A DNA stretch of 64,000 bases, from assembly GCF_006363815.1 (NCBI RefSeq), contig NZ_RRYT01000011.1:79161-143160 (forward strand), read 5' to 3'. Both the position numbers and the translations under genes were made by a program. Each line of letters starts with the position of its first letter. Position 1 is the stretch's first letter. The DNA is from Thermomonospora catenispora. GTDB lineage: Bacteria; Actinomycetota; Actinomycetes; Streptosporangiales; Streptosporangiaceae. Below, piece after piece: positions 9,171 through 17,153 of the stretch. The notes under the pieces are model-generated. The model was not told the DNA's origin and did not search any database. It worked only from the letters and a program-made list of their open reading frames with translations.

Positions 9171-10175
9171 TCAGGGCAGGCGGATGTCGGCGAACACGGC
9201 CCGATGGTCGCTGCCCGGCACGTCGTGCACCGCCGTCGCGCGCACCGCGCAGCGGCGGTCCACCAGCACGTGGTCGATGGTCAGGTAGGCGGGCAGGCGG
9301 GCGTCCCGCCAGGTGTGGATCAGGCCCTTTCCCGTGCGGTCGGCGGCGTCGGCGTATCCGCGGTCCAGCAGGCCCCGCAGCTCGGCGTGGTCCAACGTGG
9401 CGTTGAAGTCCCCCGCCAGGACGCGCACGACCCCGTCGTCGCCGGCGGAGGGCAGGGCGCGGATGTCGTGCCGCCACTGCGGGACGGCGGCGCGGGACAC
9501 CGGGGGCGGCGGGTGCACGGCGGTCACCTCCGCCGTGCGGCCCCCGGGCAGGGTGAGCTCCGCCCGGGGCATCGCGAAGACCGTGTCCGGCACGGTGGGC
9601 AGCGCCCGCAGCGGATGCCGCGCGTACAGGCCGGTGCCGCCGGCCCCGGGCCGGGGGCTGAGCACCGTGTGCGGGAGCAGCCGCTCCAGCCCGGCCTCCC
9701 TCAGCCGGGCGACCGCCTGGGGGGTGAGCTCCTGCAGGCTCAGCACGTCCACGTCGTGACGGCGGACCAGGTCGCGCACGGCGCGAGGGTCGGCCTGCCC
9801 GAACAGCAGGTTGACGGTCAGCACCCGCAGGGCGGGGCCGCGGGCGTCCGGCTGGCCGCCGCCGAGGGCCCGCGGCAGGACGCAGCACGCCAGCGTCAGC
9901 GCGACCACTGCGCCGCCGGCGACGGCGCGGGGGCGGCGCAGCAGCGCGGCGAAGGCGATCGGCAGCACCGAGGAGGCGGCGATGTAGGGGGTGAACGACG
10001 CCAGGGGGACGGCGGCCGCGTCGATCCCGGGGGCGCGGTCGAGCCCCGTCAGCCGGGCCAGCGCCCACAGGCCCCAGCAGATCACCGCCGCCCAGGCCAG
10101 CGCCGAGACCCACCGGTCGGTTCGTCCGGCGGCGCCGGTCCGGTCCCCTCCAACGCCGGGCTGCTCCTCGTCCAC
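9171..10175 (-). CDS. Membrane-anchored endonuclease/exonuclease/phosphatase (EEP) family protein
   Basis: A 334-residue protein. GTG 10175 was chosen because AGGGGG lies 9 bases upstream; the frame is open further upstream without a better site. Three hydrophobic helices (about residues 22-110) precede an EEP domain facing out. Motifs are VLTVNLLFGQ, SLQELT (metal-binding Glu), LAGDFNAT (D-x-N) and GSDHRAVFADI (catalytic SDH). This is the usual membrane EEP layout in actinobacteria. The substrate, a phosphodiester or phospholipid headgroup, is unknown. Confidence 0.9.
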   Translation of the reverse strand: MDEEQPGVGGDRTGAAGRTDRWVSALAWAAVICWGLWALARLTGLDRAPGIDAAAVPLASFTPYIAASSVLPIAFAALLRRPRAVAGGAVVALTLACCVLPRALGGGQPDARGPALRVLTVNLLFGQADPRAVRDLVRRHDVDVLSLQELTPQAVARLREAGLERLLPHTVLSPRPGAGGTGLYARHPLRALPTVPDTVFAMPRAELTLPGGRTAEVTAVHPPPPVSRAAVPQWRHDIRALPSAGDDGVVRVLAGDFNATLDHAELRGLLDRGYADAADRTGKGLIHTWRDARLPAYLTIDHVLVDRRCAVRATAVHDVPGSDHRAVFADIRLP

Positions 10176-10561
10176 TGATCGCCCCCTGTGGTCGTGCGCC
10201 GGTCCTACGCTGTTGACGTCGCCGCGTGCACGGAAGTTTCCCCGCACTCAAAAGCGGACTTTCCGATCAATCCAGGCGAATATCCAGCACCTTGGGCCAA
10301 GGGGGGCGTACCATTCCGGGAAGGCCTCGCGGGAGCCGGACGTACGCGACATACAGCAGCAGTCCATCGAGCGTGTGATCGGCGGCACGGGCGAACCGCG
10401 TCCACCGCACCCCTTGGGCATCGTGGCCCGGCACAGGGAGATCCCCCCACTGCACGCTCGCTGACCTGCGAGATCACCTTTTGTAGCGCTTTGTCACCAC
10501 ATGATGGTGCGGCTACAGTGCCGGGAAGCATTGGACGGTATCTGGTGAAACGAGGACAGCC
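10176..10561. other. Intergenic region before the VWA-protein gene
   Basis: It holds the divergent control region of the EEP and VWA genes. A 62-codon minus-strand frame (10455-10267) is present but has no convincing ribosome binding site or recognisable family, so I do not call it. The last 75 bases contain the promoter listed separately. Confidence 0.5.
10491..10519 (+). promoter_or_regulatory. Sigma-70-type promoter of the VWA-protein gene
   Basis: TTGTCA (10491-10496), 17-base spacer, TACAGT (10514-10519), giving a leader of about 35 bases to GTG 10562. This is a near-consensus housekeeping promoter. Confidence 0.7.
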
Positions 10562-13111
10562 GTGAGCGGACGTCATCGCAACGACCTGCCGGACGAGCAC
10601 GACGAGGGCGGGCACGAGGCGTCTGTTCCCCCTTCCTATGGCGGGTCCGATGCGGGCACGTCCGATTGGTTCACTCCCCGGGACTCCCAGAGCCGCCCCG
10701 CCGCCGGGCGGTCCCCCGGCTATGACGAGGACCCGCTGACCTCCCCGCCGGGCGGCTCGAGCGGCTATCCGGCCGACGACCCGACGGACCGGTACCCCTC
10801 TCGTCCCGCCGGGGGGTCCGGCGGGTACCGGCGCCCCGCCGCCGGCGGCGGCTTCGGCTCCGGCGGCTATGAGCACCCCGTCGCCGGCGGCCGTCCCCGC
10901 CCCTCCGACAGCGGCGGCCGTGAGCAGTCCGGCGGGTATGAACGATTCGGTTCCGGCGGGTATGAGCGCCCGGGCTCCGGCGGGTACGAACGATTCGGTT
11001 CGGGCGGCCATGAACGGCTCGGCTCCGGCGGATACGAGCGCCCCGGCTCCGGCGGGTATGAGACGCCCGGCCGCCATGAGACGCCGGGTGCGGGCGGACG
11101 CGAGGACGTCGGCGGCAGCGACATCCCCGACTGGTTCGGCACCGAGGGCGGGCGGCGGTCCGCCTTCGACGGCGGCGGCTTCGGCTCCGCCGGCGGACGG
11201 GAGCCGGGCGGGCGCGGTGAGCGCGACTCCTTCGCCGAGGCCGGCTTCGGCGCGTACGAGTCCATCAGCCGGTCCGACGGCGGCCCCACGCTCGGCGGAC
11301 GGTCCGGCGGCGGACGGTCCGGCGGCGGACGGTCCGGCGGCGGCTCGCGCCGCTCCGGCGACTACGGCGGCGGCGACTACGAGTACGGCCGGCGCCGCAA
11401 GCGCCGCGGGGCCGGGATGATCGGCCCGCTGGCCGGAGCGGTCGGCCTGACGGTGCTGCTGGGCGTGGGGGTGTACGCGTTCGTCGGCGGCGGCTGCGGC
11501 GACGACGCGCTGTCGCTGGACGTGGCGGTGTCGCCGGACATCGAGCTGGCGGTCGCCAAGACGGTCGGCCGGTTCAACGACGCCGAGCACAAGGTCGACG
11601 GCAAGTGCGTCAAGGCGACCGTGCGGGCGGCCGAGCCCTCGGCGGTCTCCACCCTCCTGCAGGGGCAGAGCGTGGAGAGCGCCAGCAACCGGCGTCCGGA
11701 CGTGTGGATCCCCGACTCCTCGCTGTGGATCTCCCTGGTCCGTACCTCCGAGAAGGGCAAGGACGAGATCCGGCTCACCAAGACCTCGGTGGCGCAGAGC
11801 CCGATCGTGGTGGCGATGCCGCGGCAGCTCGTGCAGAGCCTGCAGCAGAACGGCACCATGTCCACCCCCTCCTGGGAGAGCCTGCTGAACGTGGCGGGCG
11901 GCGGCCAGGCCGGGACGATCACCAAGAACCAGCTCATCCCGGCCCGGAGCGTGCGGCTGTACCTGCCCGACCCGTCCCGCAACGCGGCGGGCATGGGGTC
12001 CCTGCTGATCGCCAACACCCTGCTGGCCAACGACCCGAACCGGGAGTCGGCGCTCACCGGGATCGTGCGCAAGATGCGGGAGAACACCACCCCGACGGTC
12101 AAGGCGCAGTTCGCCTCGTTCCGCCGGGACCGCCAGGGCCGCTACCCGGTCGCGCTGGCCTCCGAGCAGGCGGTGTGGGCGCACAACCGGGACAAGCCGC
12201 AGGAGCCCGCGGTCGCGATCTACCCCACCGAGGGCACCCTGCTGCTGGACTACCCGCTGGCGATCAGCACCACCGACCCGACCCGCCAGCAGGCGGCCCG
12301 GCTGCTGGAGCAGGCGGTCAACACCGAGCCGGCCCGTGAGGACGTGCGCGGGCAGGGCTTCCGGTCCGCCGACGGCAAGGCGCCCACCACGTTCGACAAG
12401 AACAGCGGGGTCGATCCGCGGCGGGTGAGGCAGCTGCCGGCGCCGCAGCCGGCCGTGGTGCAGGAGCTGACGCAGGCCTGGGCCAAGCTGTCGCTGGGCA
12501 TGCGGATGCTGTCGATCCTGGACATCTCCGGCTCGATGCTGGAGAGCACCGGCGGGGTGACCCGGATGCAGGCCACCGCCCGGGTGGCGCAGGGCGGGTT
12601 GGCGATGATGTCCAACGACAGCGAGCTGGGCCAGTGGGTGTTCTCCACCGAGGTCGACGGCAAGAAGGACTACAAGGAGATCATCCCGGTCGGTCCGCTG
12701 GGCGAGCGGATCGGCTCCACCACCCGCCGCCAGCTGATCCTCTCCAGCCTGTCGCAGATCCAGCCCAAGCCGAACGGCGACACCGGCCTGTACGACACGA
12801 TCCTGGCCGCGTACAAGCACATGACCAGCACGTACAAGCCGGAGTTCGTCAACTCGATCGTGCTGTTCACCGACGGCAAGAACGACGACGCCAACGGCCC
12901 GACGCTGCGGCAGACGCTGAACCGGCTGCGCGAGATGACCGACTCCGCCAAGCCGGTGCAGGTGATCATCATCGGCATCGGGGACGGCATCGACGTCAAC
13001 GAGCTCAAGCAGATCGCCTCGGTCACCGGCGGCAGCGTGTACGTGGCCAGGACCCCCTCGGAGATCCAGAAGATCTTCCTGCAGGCGATGTCCCGGCGCA
13101 TCTCCAACTGA
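10562..13111 (+). CDS. Membrane-anchored protein with substrate-binding-like and VWA domains
   Basis: An 849-residue protein. The cytoplasmic N-terminal 280 residues are low-complexity and Gly/Tyr/Arg-rich, with near-perfect SGGYERxGSGGYE repeats (about nt 10920-11070) and a later GGRSGGGRSGG run. One TM helix (about residues 284-307) leads to an extracellular type 1/2 periplasmic-binding-protein-like region (about residues 320-620). A C-terminal von Willebrand A domain has an intact MIDAS: LDISGSM (about residue 653), TGLYDT, and LFTDGKNDD. VWA domains bind ligands through a divalent metal; the PBP-like part may recognise a small molecule or polymer. GTG 10562 has GAGGA upstream. Similar SBP-VWA fusions occur widely in actinobacteria; the ligand is unknown. 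Confidence 0.88.
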   Translation: MSGRHRNDLPDEHDEGGHEASVPPSYGGSDAGTSDWFTPRDSQSRPAAGRSPGYDEDPLTSPPGGSSGYPADDPTDRYPSRPAGGSGGYRRPAAGGGFGSGGYEHPVAGGRPRPSDSGGREQSGGYERFGSGGYERPGSGGYERFGSGGHERLGSGGYERPGSGGYETPGRHETPGAGGREDVGGSDIPDWFGTEGGRRSAFDGGGFGSAGGREPGGRGERDSFAEAGFGAYESISRSDGGPTLGGRSGGGRSGGGRSGGGSRRSGDYGGGDYEYGRRRKRRGAGMIGPLAGAVGLTVLLGVGVYAFVGGGCGDDALSLDVAVSPDIELAVAKTVGRFNDAEHKVDGKCVKATVRAAEPSAVSTLLQGQSVESASNRRPDVWIPDSSLWISLVRTSEKGKDEIRLTKTSVAQSPIVVAMPRQLVQSLQQNGTMSTPSWESLLNVAGGGQAGTITKNQLIPARSVRLYLPDPSRNAAGMGSLLIANTLLANDPNRESALTGIVRKMRENTTPTVKAQFASFRRDRQGRYPVALASEQAVWAHNRDKPQEPAVAIYPTEGTLLLDYPLAISTTDPTRQQAARLLEQAVNTEPAREDVRGQGFRSADGKAPTTFDKNSGVDPRRVRQLPAPQPAVVQELTQAWAKLSLGMRMLSILDISGSMLESTGGVTRMQATARVAQGGLAMMSNDSELGQWVFSTEVDGKKDYKEIIPVGPLGERIGSTTRRQLILSSLSQIQPKPNGDTGLYDTILAAYKHMTSTYKPEFVNSIVLFTDGKNDDANGPTLRQTLNRLREMTDSAKPVQVIIIGIGDGIDVNELKQIASVTGGSVYVARTPSEIQKIFLQAMSRRISN

Positions 13112-13149
13112 TCCCGCGCCGCCCTCGGGCGGCCGGCGGAGCGAACGAG

Positions 13150-13190
13150 CAGGTCAGGCGATTTGCACCGCAATGCGATCGCCTGACCTG
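13150..13190. terminator. Strong hairpin after the VWA-protein gene
   Basis: A 13-bp perfect stem (CAGGTCAGGCGAT with ATCGCCTGACCTG) and a 15-base loop begin about 38 bases past the stop codon. Confidence 0.7.
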
Positions 13191-13286
13191 TTCGCGTCTG
13201 CGGCCCTGCAAGCATTCCGCCGGTTTGACGAAAATTGCGTGGAATCTCTTGTCAACCAGCGGGGCGCCCCGCTCGTCCTGTTAGAT

Positions 13287-13319
13287 GGAGGCCCGACGGG
13301 AGCGGGGCGTCGGGCCTCC
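13287..13319. promoter_or_regulatory. Hairpin in the presumed leader of the ECF sigma gene
   Basis: An 11-bp perfect stem (GGAGGCCCGAC with GTCGGGCCTCC) lies about 60 bases before the GTG at 13379. It could be a terminator for upstream transcripts or an attenuator in the leader. Confidence 0.4.
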
Positions 13320-13378
13320 ACGCCTCCCGTGAACCGGTATCAGCCTTCGAGCGCCGCACAGCACGGGGGAAACCCATA

Positions 13379-14947
13379 GTGTCCGAATGGTCGAACGACG
13401 ACCGCGACGATGATCTTCGCCTGACCCGGGCCCTGGCACGGGGCGACATCGACGCTCTGACGCACCTCTACGACGCCTACGCACCCAGGCTGCACGACTA
13501 CTGCCACGCCCTGCTGCCCGATCAGGGGGCCGCGTCGACGGCGCTGCACGACACCTTCCTGGCGGCCCGCGTGCACGCGGGCCGGCTGGCCGACCCGCAC
13601 CTGCTGCGGGCCTGGCTGTACGCGCTGGCCCGCGTCGTCTGCCTGCGCCTGCGGCGGGCCTGCGACCGGGAGGGCCGACGCCCCCGGCGCGGCTGGATCG
13701 CCGACCCGCTCACCGGTGAGGCCCGGCCGATGGAGCCCGCCCCCGAGGCCGACGACGCGTTCCTGGACGAGGAGGACCGCCTCCGCCGCCTGGAGACGCG
13801 CAAGCTGGTGCACGGGGCGCTGAGCGGGCTGCAGAGCCGCGAACGCGAGGCGGTCGACCTGCTGGTGCGGCACGGCATGAGCCCGGCCGAGCTGGCCGGG
13901 GTGCTCGGCCTGGACGACGCCACGGCGGCGGAGCTGGCGGTGTCGGCGCGCACCGCGCTGGAGGACGCGCTGCGGGTCCCGGCGGTCGCGGAGTTCGGGC
14001 GCTGCCCCGAGGTGACCGCGACGGTGACCGGCAAACGGCGCCCGCTGGACCCCGAGGTCGTCCAGAGCGTGGAGCGGCACATGGCCGAGGGCTGCCGGAT
14101 CTGCGAGCAGGACCGCTCCCGGCTGGCCGCCGCGACGCTGCTGCGCACGCTCCCGGCGGCGCTGGTCCCGGCCGAGCTGCGCGCCCGGGTGCTCCGCGCG
14201 GCCACCGACCCGGCCGGGGAGCAGGCGCGCCTGGCGGCCGCCCGGAACGTCGAGCCGCTGGACGAGTGGGGCTGGCCGCTGCCGGAGGGCACGCCGGTCC
14301 TCCGCCCCGGCGACGCCGAGCCGCCGCGGCGGCCGCGCCGGGTGCTGCCCGTGCTCGCGGTGACCGCCGCCGTCGCGACCGTGCTGGGCGGGGTGTTCTG
14401 GCTGCTGCCCGGCGGGCGGGAGCCGCTGGCGGGCGGGGCCCGGCCCGCGCCGCCGATGCTGGCGGACTCCGACGCCCCCTCCGACGCCCCCGCGCCGAGC
14501 GCCTCCTCGGTCTTTTCGCCGACCCCGGGGCCGAGCAGCCCCTCGGCGAGCCCGACCACGCCCTCGGCGTCTCCGTCGACCGCCTCCCCCACCCCCACGG
14601 CCGGCCCCACCGCCACCACCCGGCCCCAGCCGCCGCAGCAGACCCAGCCCCCGCAACCGCCCCAGCCCCCGCAGGGGAGCCTGCAGGTCAGCGGCTGCCA
14701 GATGGGGCGGGGACAGCGTTCCTGCACCATCCGGATCACCGCGATGGGCGGCGCCGTGGACTGGCGCGTCACGGGCACGCAGGGGCCGATCAACGTGGCG
14801 GGCGGCGGCGGCAGGCTGGCGCCGGGCCAGACGGAGACCCTGACCGTCAGCCGCAGGGGCGGCTGCGACGAGGACGAGTCCGGGACGGTGTTCTTCTCCC
14901 CCAACGGCGCGGCCGGGGTGAGCTGGAAGTGCTACTGGTGGGAGTGA
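13379..14947 (+). CDS. ECF-type sigma factor fused to a TM helix and an extracytoplasmic domain
   Basis: A 522-residue protein. GTG 13379 was chosen because GGGGGAAA lies 8-10 bases upstream; an ORF extending further upstream lacks a site. Region 2 (LTHLYDAYAPRLHDYC... LRAWLYALARVVCLR, about residues 18-90) and region 4 (LQSREREAVDLLVRHGMSPAELAGVLGL, about 150-200) mark a sigma-70 ECF protein that directs RNA polymerase to target promoters. A linker with Cys residues (CPE, CRICEQD, partly zinc-finger-like) follows. One TM helix (about 321-344), a Pro/Ser/Thr stalk and a C-terminal beta domain (about 433-522) with four Cys and SGTVFF resemble BACON-type domains. No separate anti-sigma gene is adjacent, so the membrane tail probably provides the control. 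The ECF call is firm; the domain name for the tail is tentative. Confidence 0.88.
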   Translation: MSEWSNDDRDDDLRLTRALARGDIDALTHLYDAYAPRLHDYCHALLPDQGAASTALHDTFLAARVHAGRLADPHLLRAWLYALARVVCLRLRRACDREGRRPRRGWIADPLTGEARPMEPAPEADDAFLDEEDRLRRLETRKLVHGALSGLQSREREAVDLLVRHGMSPAELAGVLGLDDATAAELAVSARTALEDALRVPAVAEFGRCPEVTATVTGKRRPLDPEVVQSVERHMAEGCRICEQDRSRLAAATLLRTLPAALVPAELRARVLRAATDPAGEQARLAAARNVEPLDEWGWPLPEGTPVLRPGDAEPPRRPRRVLPVLAVTAAVATVLGGVFWLLPGGREPLAGGARPAPPMLADSDAPSDAPAPSASSVFSPTPGPSSPSASPTTPSASPSTASPTPTAGPTATTRPQPPQQTQPPQPPQPPQGSLQVSGCQMGRGQRSCTIRITAMGGAVDWRVTGTQGPINVAGGGGRLAPGQTETLTVSRRGGCDEDESGTVFFSPNGAAGVSWKCYWWE

Positions 14948-15007
14948 CGGGCGGCGTCGCGGGGCCCGCGGCGCCGGCGGACGCCGCGGACCTCCGGACG
15001 GTCCGGC

Positions 15008-16093
15008 TCACCAGGGGGTGCGGGTGTCCAGGATCCGGTGGGCGCGCTCCAGCAGCGGCGGCACCGCGTCCCCGATCGCGTCGAAGCCCTCGCCGACCGT
15101 GGCGCCCTGCAGGAAGCGGGCGTGGATGCCCTCCAGGATGACGGCCAGCTTGAAGCAGGCGAACGCCACGTAGAAGTCGATCTGCGACAGGTCGAACCCG
15201 GTGATCTCGGCGTACCGCTCGGCGAACTCCCGGCGGGTCATGAAGCCGGGCGAGGCGGTGACGGTGGCGCCGACCGGGAGGCGGTCGGGGTCGTCGGCCT
15301 GCGCCCAGTAGGTCAGCGTCAGGCCCAGGTCCGACAGCGGATCGCCGAGCGTGGACATCTCCCAGTCCACGACCGCGGCGATGGCGGGCCGCGGCTCCAG
15401 CACCGCCAGCGCGTTGTCCAGCCGATAGTCGCCGTGCACCAGCCCGGAGCGGCCGTCCTCGGGCAGCCGCTCGCCCAGCCGCTTCACCAGCCGGTCGTAC
15501 TCGGGCAGGTCCCGGGAGGCGCCGGTGGCCGCGATGGCCTCCTGCGACCGCTGCCACTGCTGGCCCCAGCGCTTGAGCTGGCGGGCCATGTAGCCGGCGG
15601 GGCGGCCGAAGTCGCCGAGCCCGACGGCCTCCACGTCCACGGTGTGGATGGCGGCCAGCACTTCTGCGAGCCGTTCGCTCAGCTCGCGGGCCTGCTCGGG
15701 GGTGACGTCGGCGGCGTCCTCGACGGTGCGCAGCACCCGCCCGTCGACATGGTCCATCAGGTAGAACCGGGCGCCGATCACCTCCTCGTCCTCGCAGAAC
15801 GCCAGCGGGGTCGGCACCGGCACCCCGGAGCCGTCCGACAGCGCCCTCAGCACCCGGTACTCGCGCGCCATGTCGTGGGCGGTGGGCAGCACGTGCCCGA
15901 GCGGAGGCCGGCGCAGCACGATCCGCCGCCCGCCGGCCAGGGCGATCCCGTAGGTCAGGTTGGACCGGCCGCCGGCGATCAGCCGCACCGACTCGATCGG
16001 GCCGGCGTCCGGCAGCGTCCGCCGCAGCCAGGCCGACAGCCGGGGCACGTCCACCCCGGGAACCTCGGTCGTGCTCGTGCGCGACTCGCTCAT
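15008..16093 (-). CDS. Phosphotransferase (APH) family protein of the acyl-CoA dehydrogenase-associated type
   Basis: A 361-residue kinase-fold protein. ATG 16093 is preferred over the upstream ATG 16123 because GGGAGG sits 6 bases before it. APH motifs: GGRSNLTYGI (nucleotide loop), LVHGDYRLDNAL (catalytic HGD-x-x-x-x-N) and AVVDWEMSTLGDPLSDLG (metal-binding D-x-E). The length and the GGRSNLT opening match the family often found with FadE-type acyl-CoA dehydrogenases, where an acyl intermediate is phosphorylated. No dehydrogenase lies next to it here. It faces away from the next gene across a 400-base control region. Confidence 0.9.
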   Translation of the reverse strand: MSESRTSTTEVPGVDVPRLSAWLRRTLPDAGPIESVRLIAGGRSNLTYGIALAGGRRIVLRRPPLGHVLPTAHDMAREYRVLRALSDGSGVPVPTPLAFCEDEEVIGARFYLMDHVDGRVLRTVEDAADVTPEQARELSERLAEVLAAIHTVDVEAVGLGDFGRPAGYMARQLKRWGQQWQRSQEAIAATGASRDLPEYDRLVKRLGERLPEDGRSGLVHGDYRLDNALAVLEPRPAIAAVVDWEMSTLGDPLSDLGLTLTYWAQADDPDRLPVGATVTASPGFMTRREFAERYAEITGFDLSQIDFYVAFACFKLAVILEGIHARFLQGATVGEGFDAIGDAVPPLLERAHRILDTRTPW

Positions 16094-16129
16094 GTCGGCC
16101 TCCCTCGTCACCTGCTCGCTCATGGCGAA

Positions 16130-16156
16130 CTATTAGAACGCAACTCGGTTTCCGTT
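16130..16156 (-). promoter_or_regulatory. Candidate promoter and operator of the phosphotransferase gene
   Basis: On the minus strand TAATAG (16135-16130) is a good -10 about 37 bases before ATG 16093. Just upstream lies AACGCAACTCGGTTTCCGTT (16137-16156, plus strand), whose core AAC-tcg-GTT is palindromic and resembles TetR-family lipid-regulator operators. This is inference from symmetry only. Confidence 0.4.
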
Positions 16157-16297
16157 GACAGATCCGGGTCGGCCTCAACGCCGCCGACGAGGGCCGTGAG
16201 GTAGATCATTGGCCACATCCGGCCTTCATTCGCAGATTTCTCACAACCCCCGCGCGCACCCACCGTCACCTGCGCCGATGCACCGGAGAGGGAGGTC

Positions 16298-16441
16298 ATG
16301 AGCGACCTGGATATCCCACCGGCTCAGGTGGTTACATGCCACCCGGGCGGAGCCGACCGTCCCGCACCGCACGACCGCCGGGCCTTCCTGCATCTTCGGC
16401 CTGGACTTACCGGTCAGTGTGGGCTAACAACGAAGGGTTGA
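16298..16441 (+). CDS. Possible 47-residue small protein or leader peptide
   Basis: ATG 16298 is preceded by GAGAGGGAGGTC, one of the best ribosome binding sites in the window, and the frame runs 47 codons to TGA 16439-16441. It ends 40 bases before the amidase-like gene, so it could be a leader peptide or an independent small protein. It has two Cys and many Arg/Pro, no TM helix and no family I know. Third-base GC is lower than in neighbours, which weakens the call. Confidence 0.4.
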   Translation: MSDLDIPPAQVVTCHPGGADRPAPHDRRAFLHLRPGLTGQCGLTTKG

Positions 16442-16481
16442 ACCTCTCGGGGCCGATCACCCGATTTGGGGGGGACGCACA

Positions 16482-17153
16482 GTGGCCGACGCATGGCTAC
16501 CCGGGGCCGGACGCATTCCGGTCTGCCAGGACGGCGGACGTCTGAAGGGGGGTGCCCCCAGGGTCGTCTGGTTCACCAGCGAGAACGACCCGCGGCGGGT
16601 CTCAGCTCGCTCGGCGGCCTTCGACCTGGCCCGGCAAGGGCGCCCGCCTCATCTGGTGTGGAACCCGGTGACCGGCGAGATCGTTCAACTGCTGCCCATC
16701 ACCCGGGCCGCGTGCCTGCTGGCCGAGCCGGTCCGCGCCGAGGGCCGCACCTGTGTGCAGATCGTGGTGATCGGGCTGGCCCGCGAGCCGTTCACCGCCG
16801 GGCCGCTGAACGGGCTGGACCGCATCATGCGCTGGCTGGACAGCTGGTCGGTGCCGCGCCGCTGGCCCGCCGGCCCCCCGCTGCCGTCCCCGCAGTCCTA
16901 CCACTCCTCCCGGGAGCGCCGGTCGTGGGCGCGCGGCGGGCACTTCGGCGCCTCGCAGGTGCCCGAGTCGATGCTGCCCGACCCCGGCAACCTGGACATC
17001 CACCGCATCACCGGAGGCGGCGACTCCCCGGTGGTGGACGTGCCGCGTCCCCGCGCGCCGATCGGCGAGCAGGCCGACGCCCCCGCCGCGCTCATCCCGC
17101 ACCGGCTGCCCAGGCCGACCGCCGAGCCGGTGCTGACGCCCGGGGCGGTCTGA
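16482..17153 (+). CDS. Hypothetical protein resembling an amidase_2/PGRP fold
   Basis: A 223-residue soluble protein. GTG 16482 follows a GGGGGGGA run about 8 bases upstream. The middle resembles peptidoglycan-recognition/amidase_2 proteins: HLVWNPVTGEIVQLLP (compare H-x-x-x-x-x-x-G-x-x-x-Q-L-V-P) and ARGGHFGASQVPES followed by DPGNLDIHRI (compare GH-x-x-V-P-x-x-x-H-x-DPG). Typical zinc ligands are only partly recognisable, so activity is uncertain. No signal peptide. Its last 62 bases overlap the 3' end of the convergent MocR gene. Confidence 0.75.
   Translation: MADAWLPGAGRIPVCQDGGRLKGGAPRVVWFTSENDPRRVSARSAAFDLARQGRPPHLVWNPVTGEIVQLLPITRAACLLAEPVRAEGRTCVQIVVIGLAREPFTAGPLNGLDRIMRWLDSWSVPRRWPAGPPLPSPQSYHSSRERRSWARGGHFGASQVPESMLPDPGNLDIHRITGGGDSPVVDVPRPRAPIGEQADAPAALIPHRLPRPTAEPVLTPGAV

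Noticed and set aside
10267-10455. 62-residue minus-strand ORF between EEP and VWA genes
   Set aside because: No ribosome binding site and no recognisable family; it lies within a promoter region.
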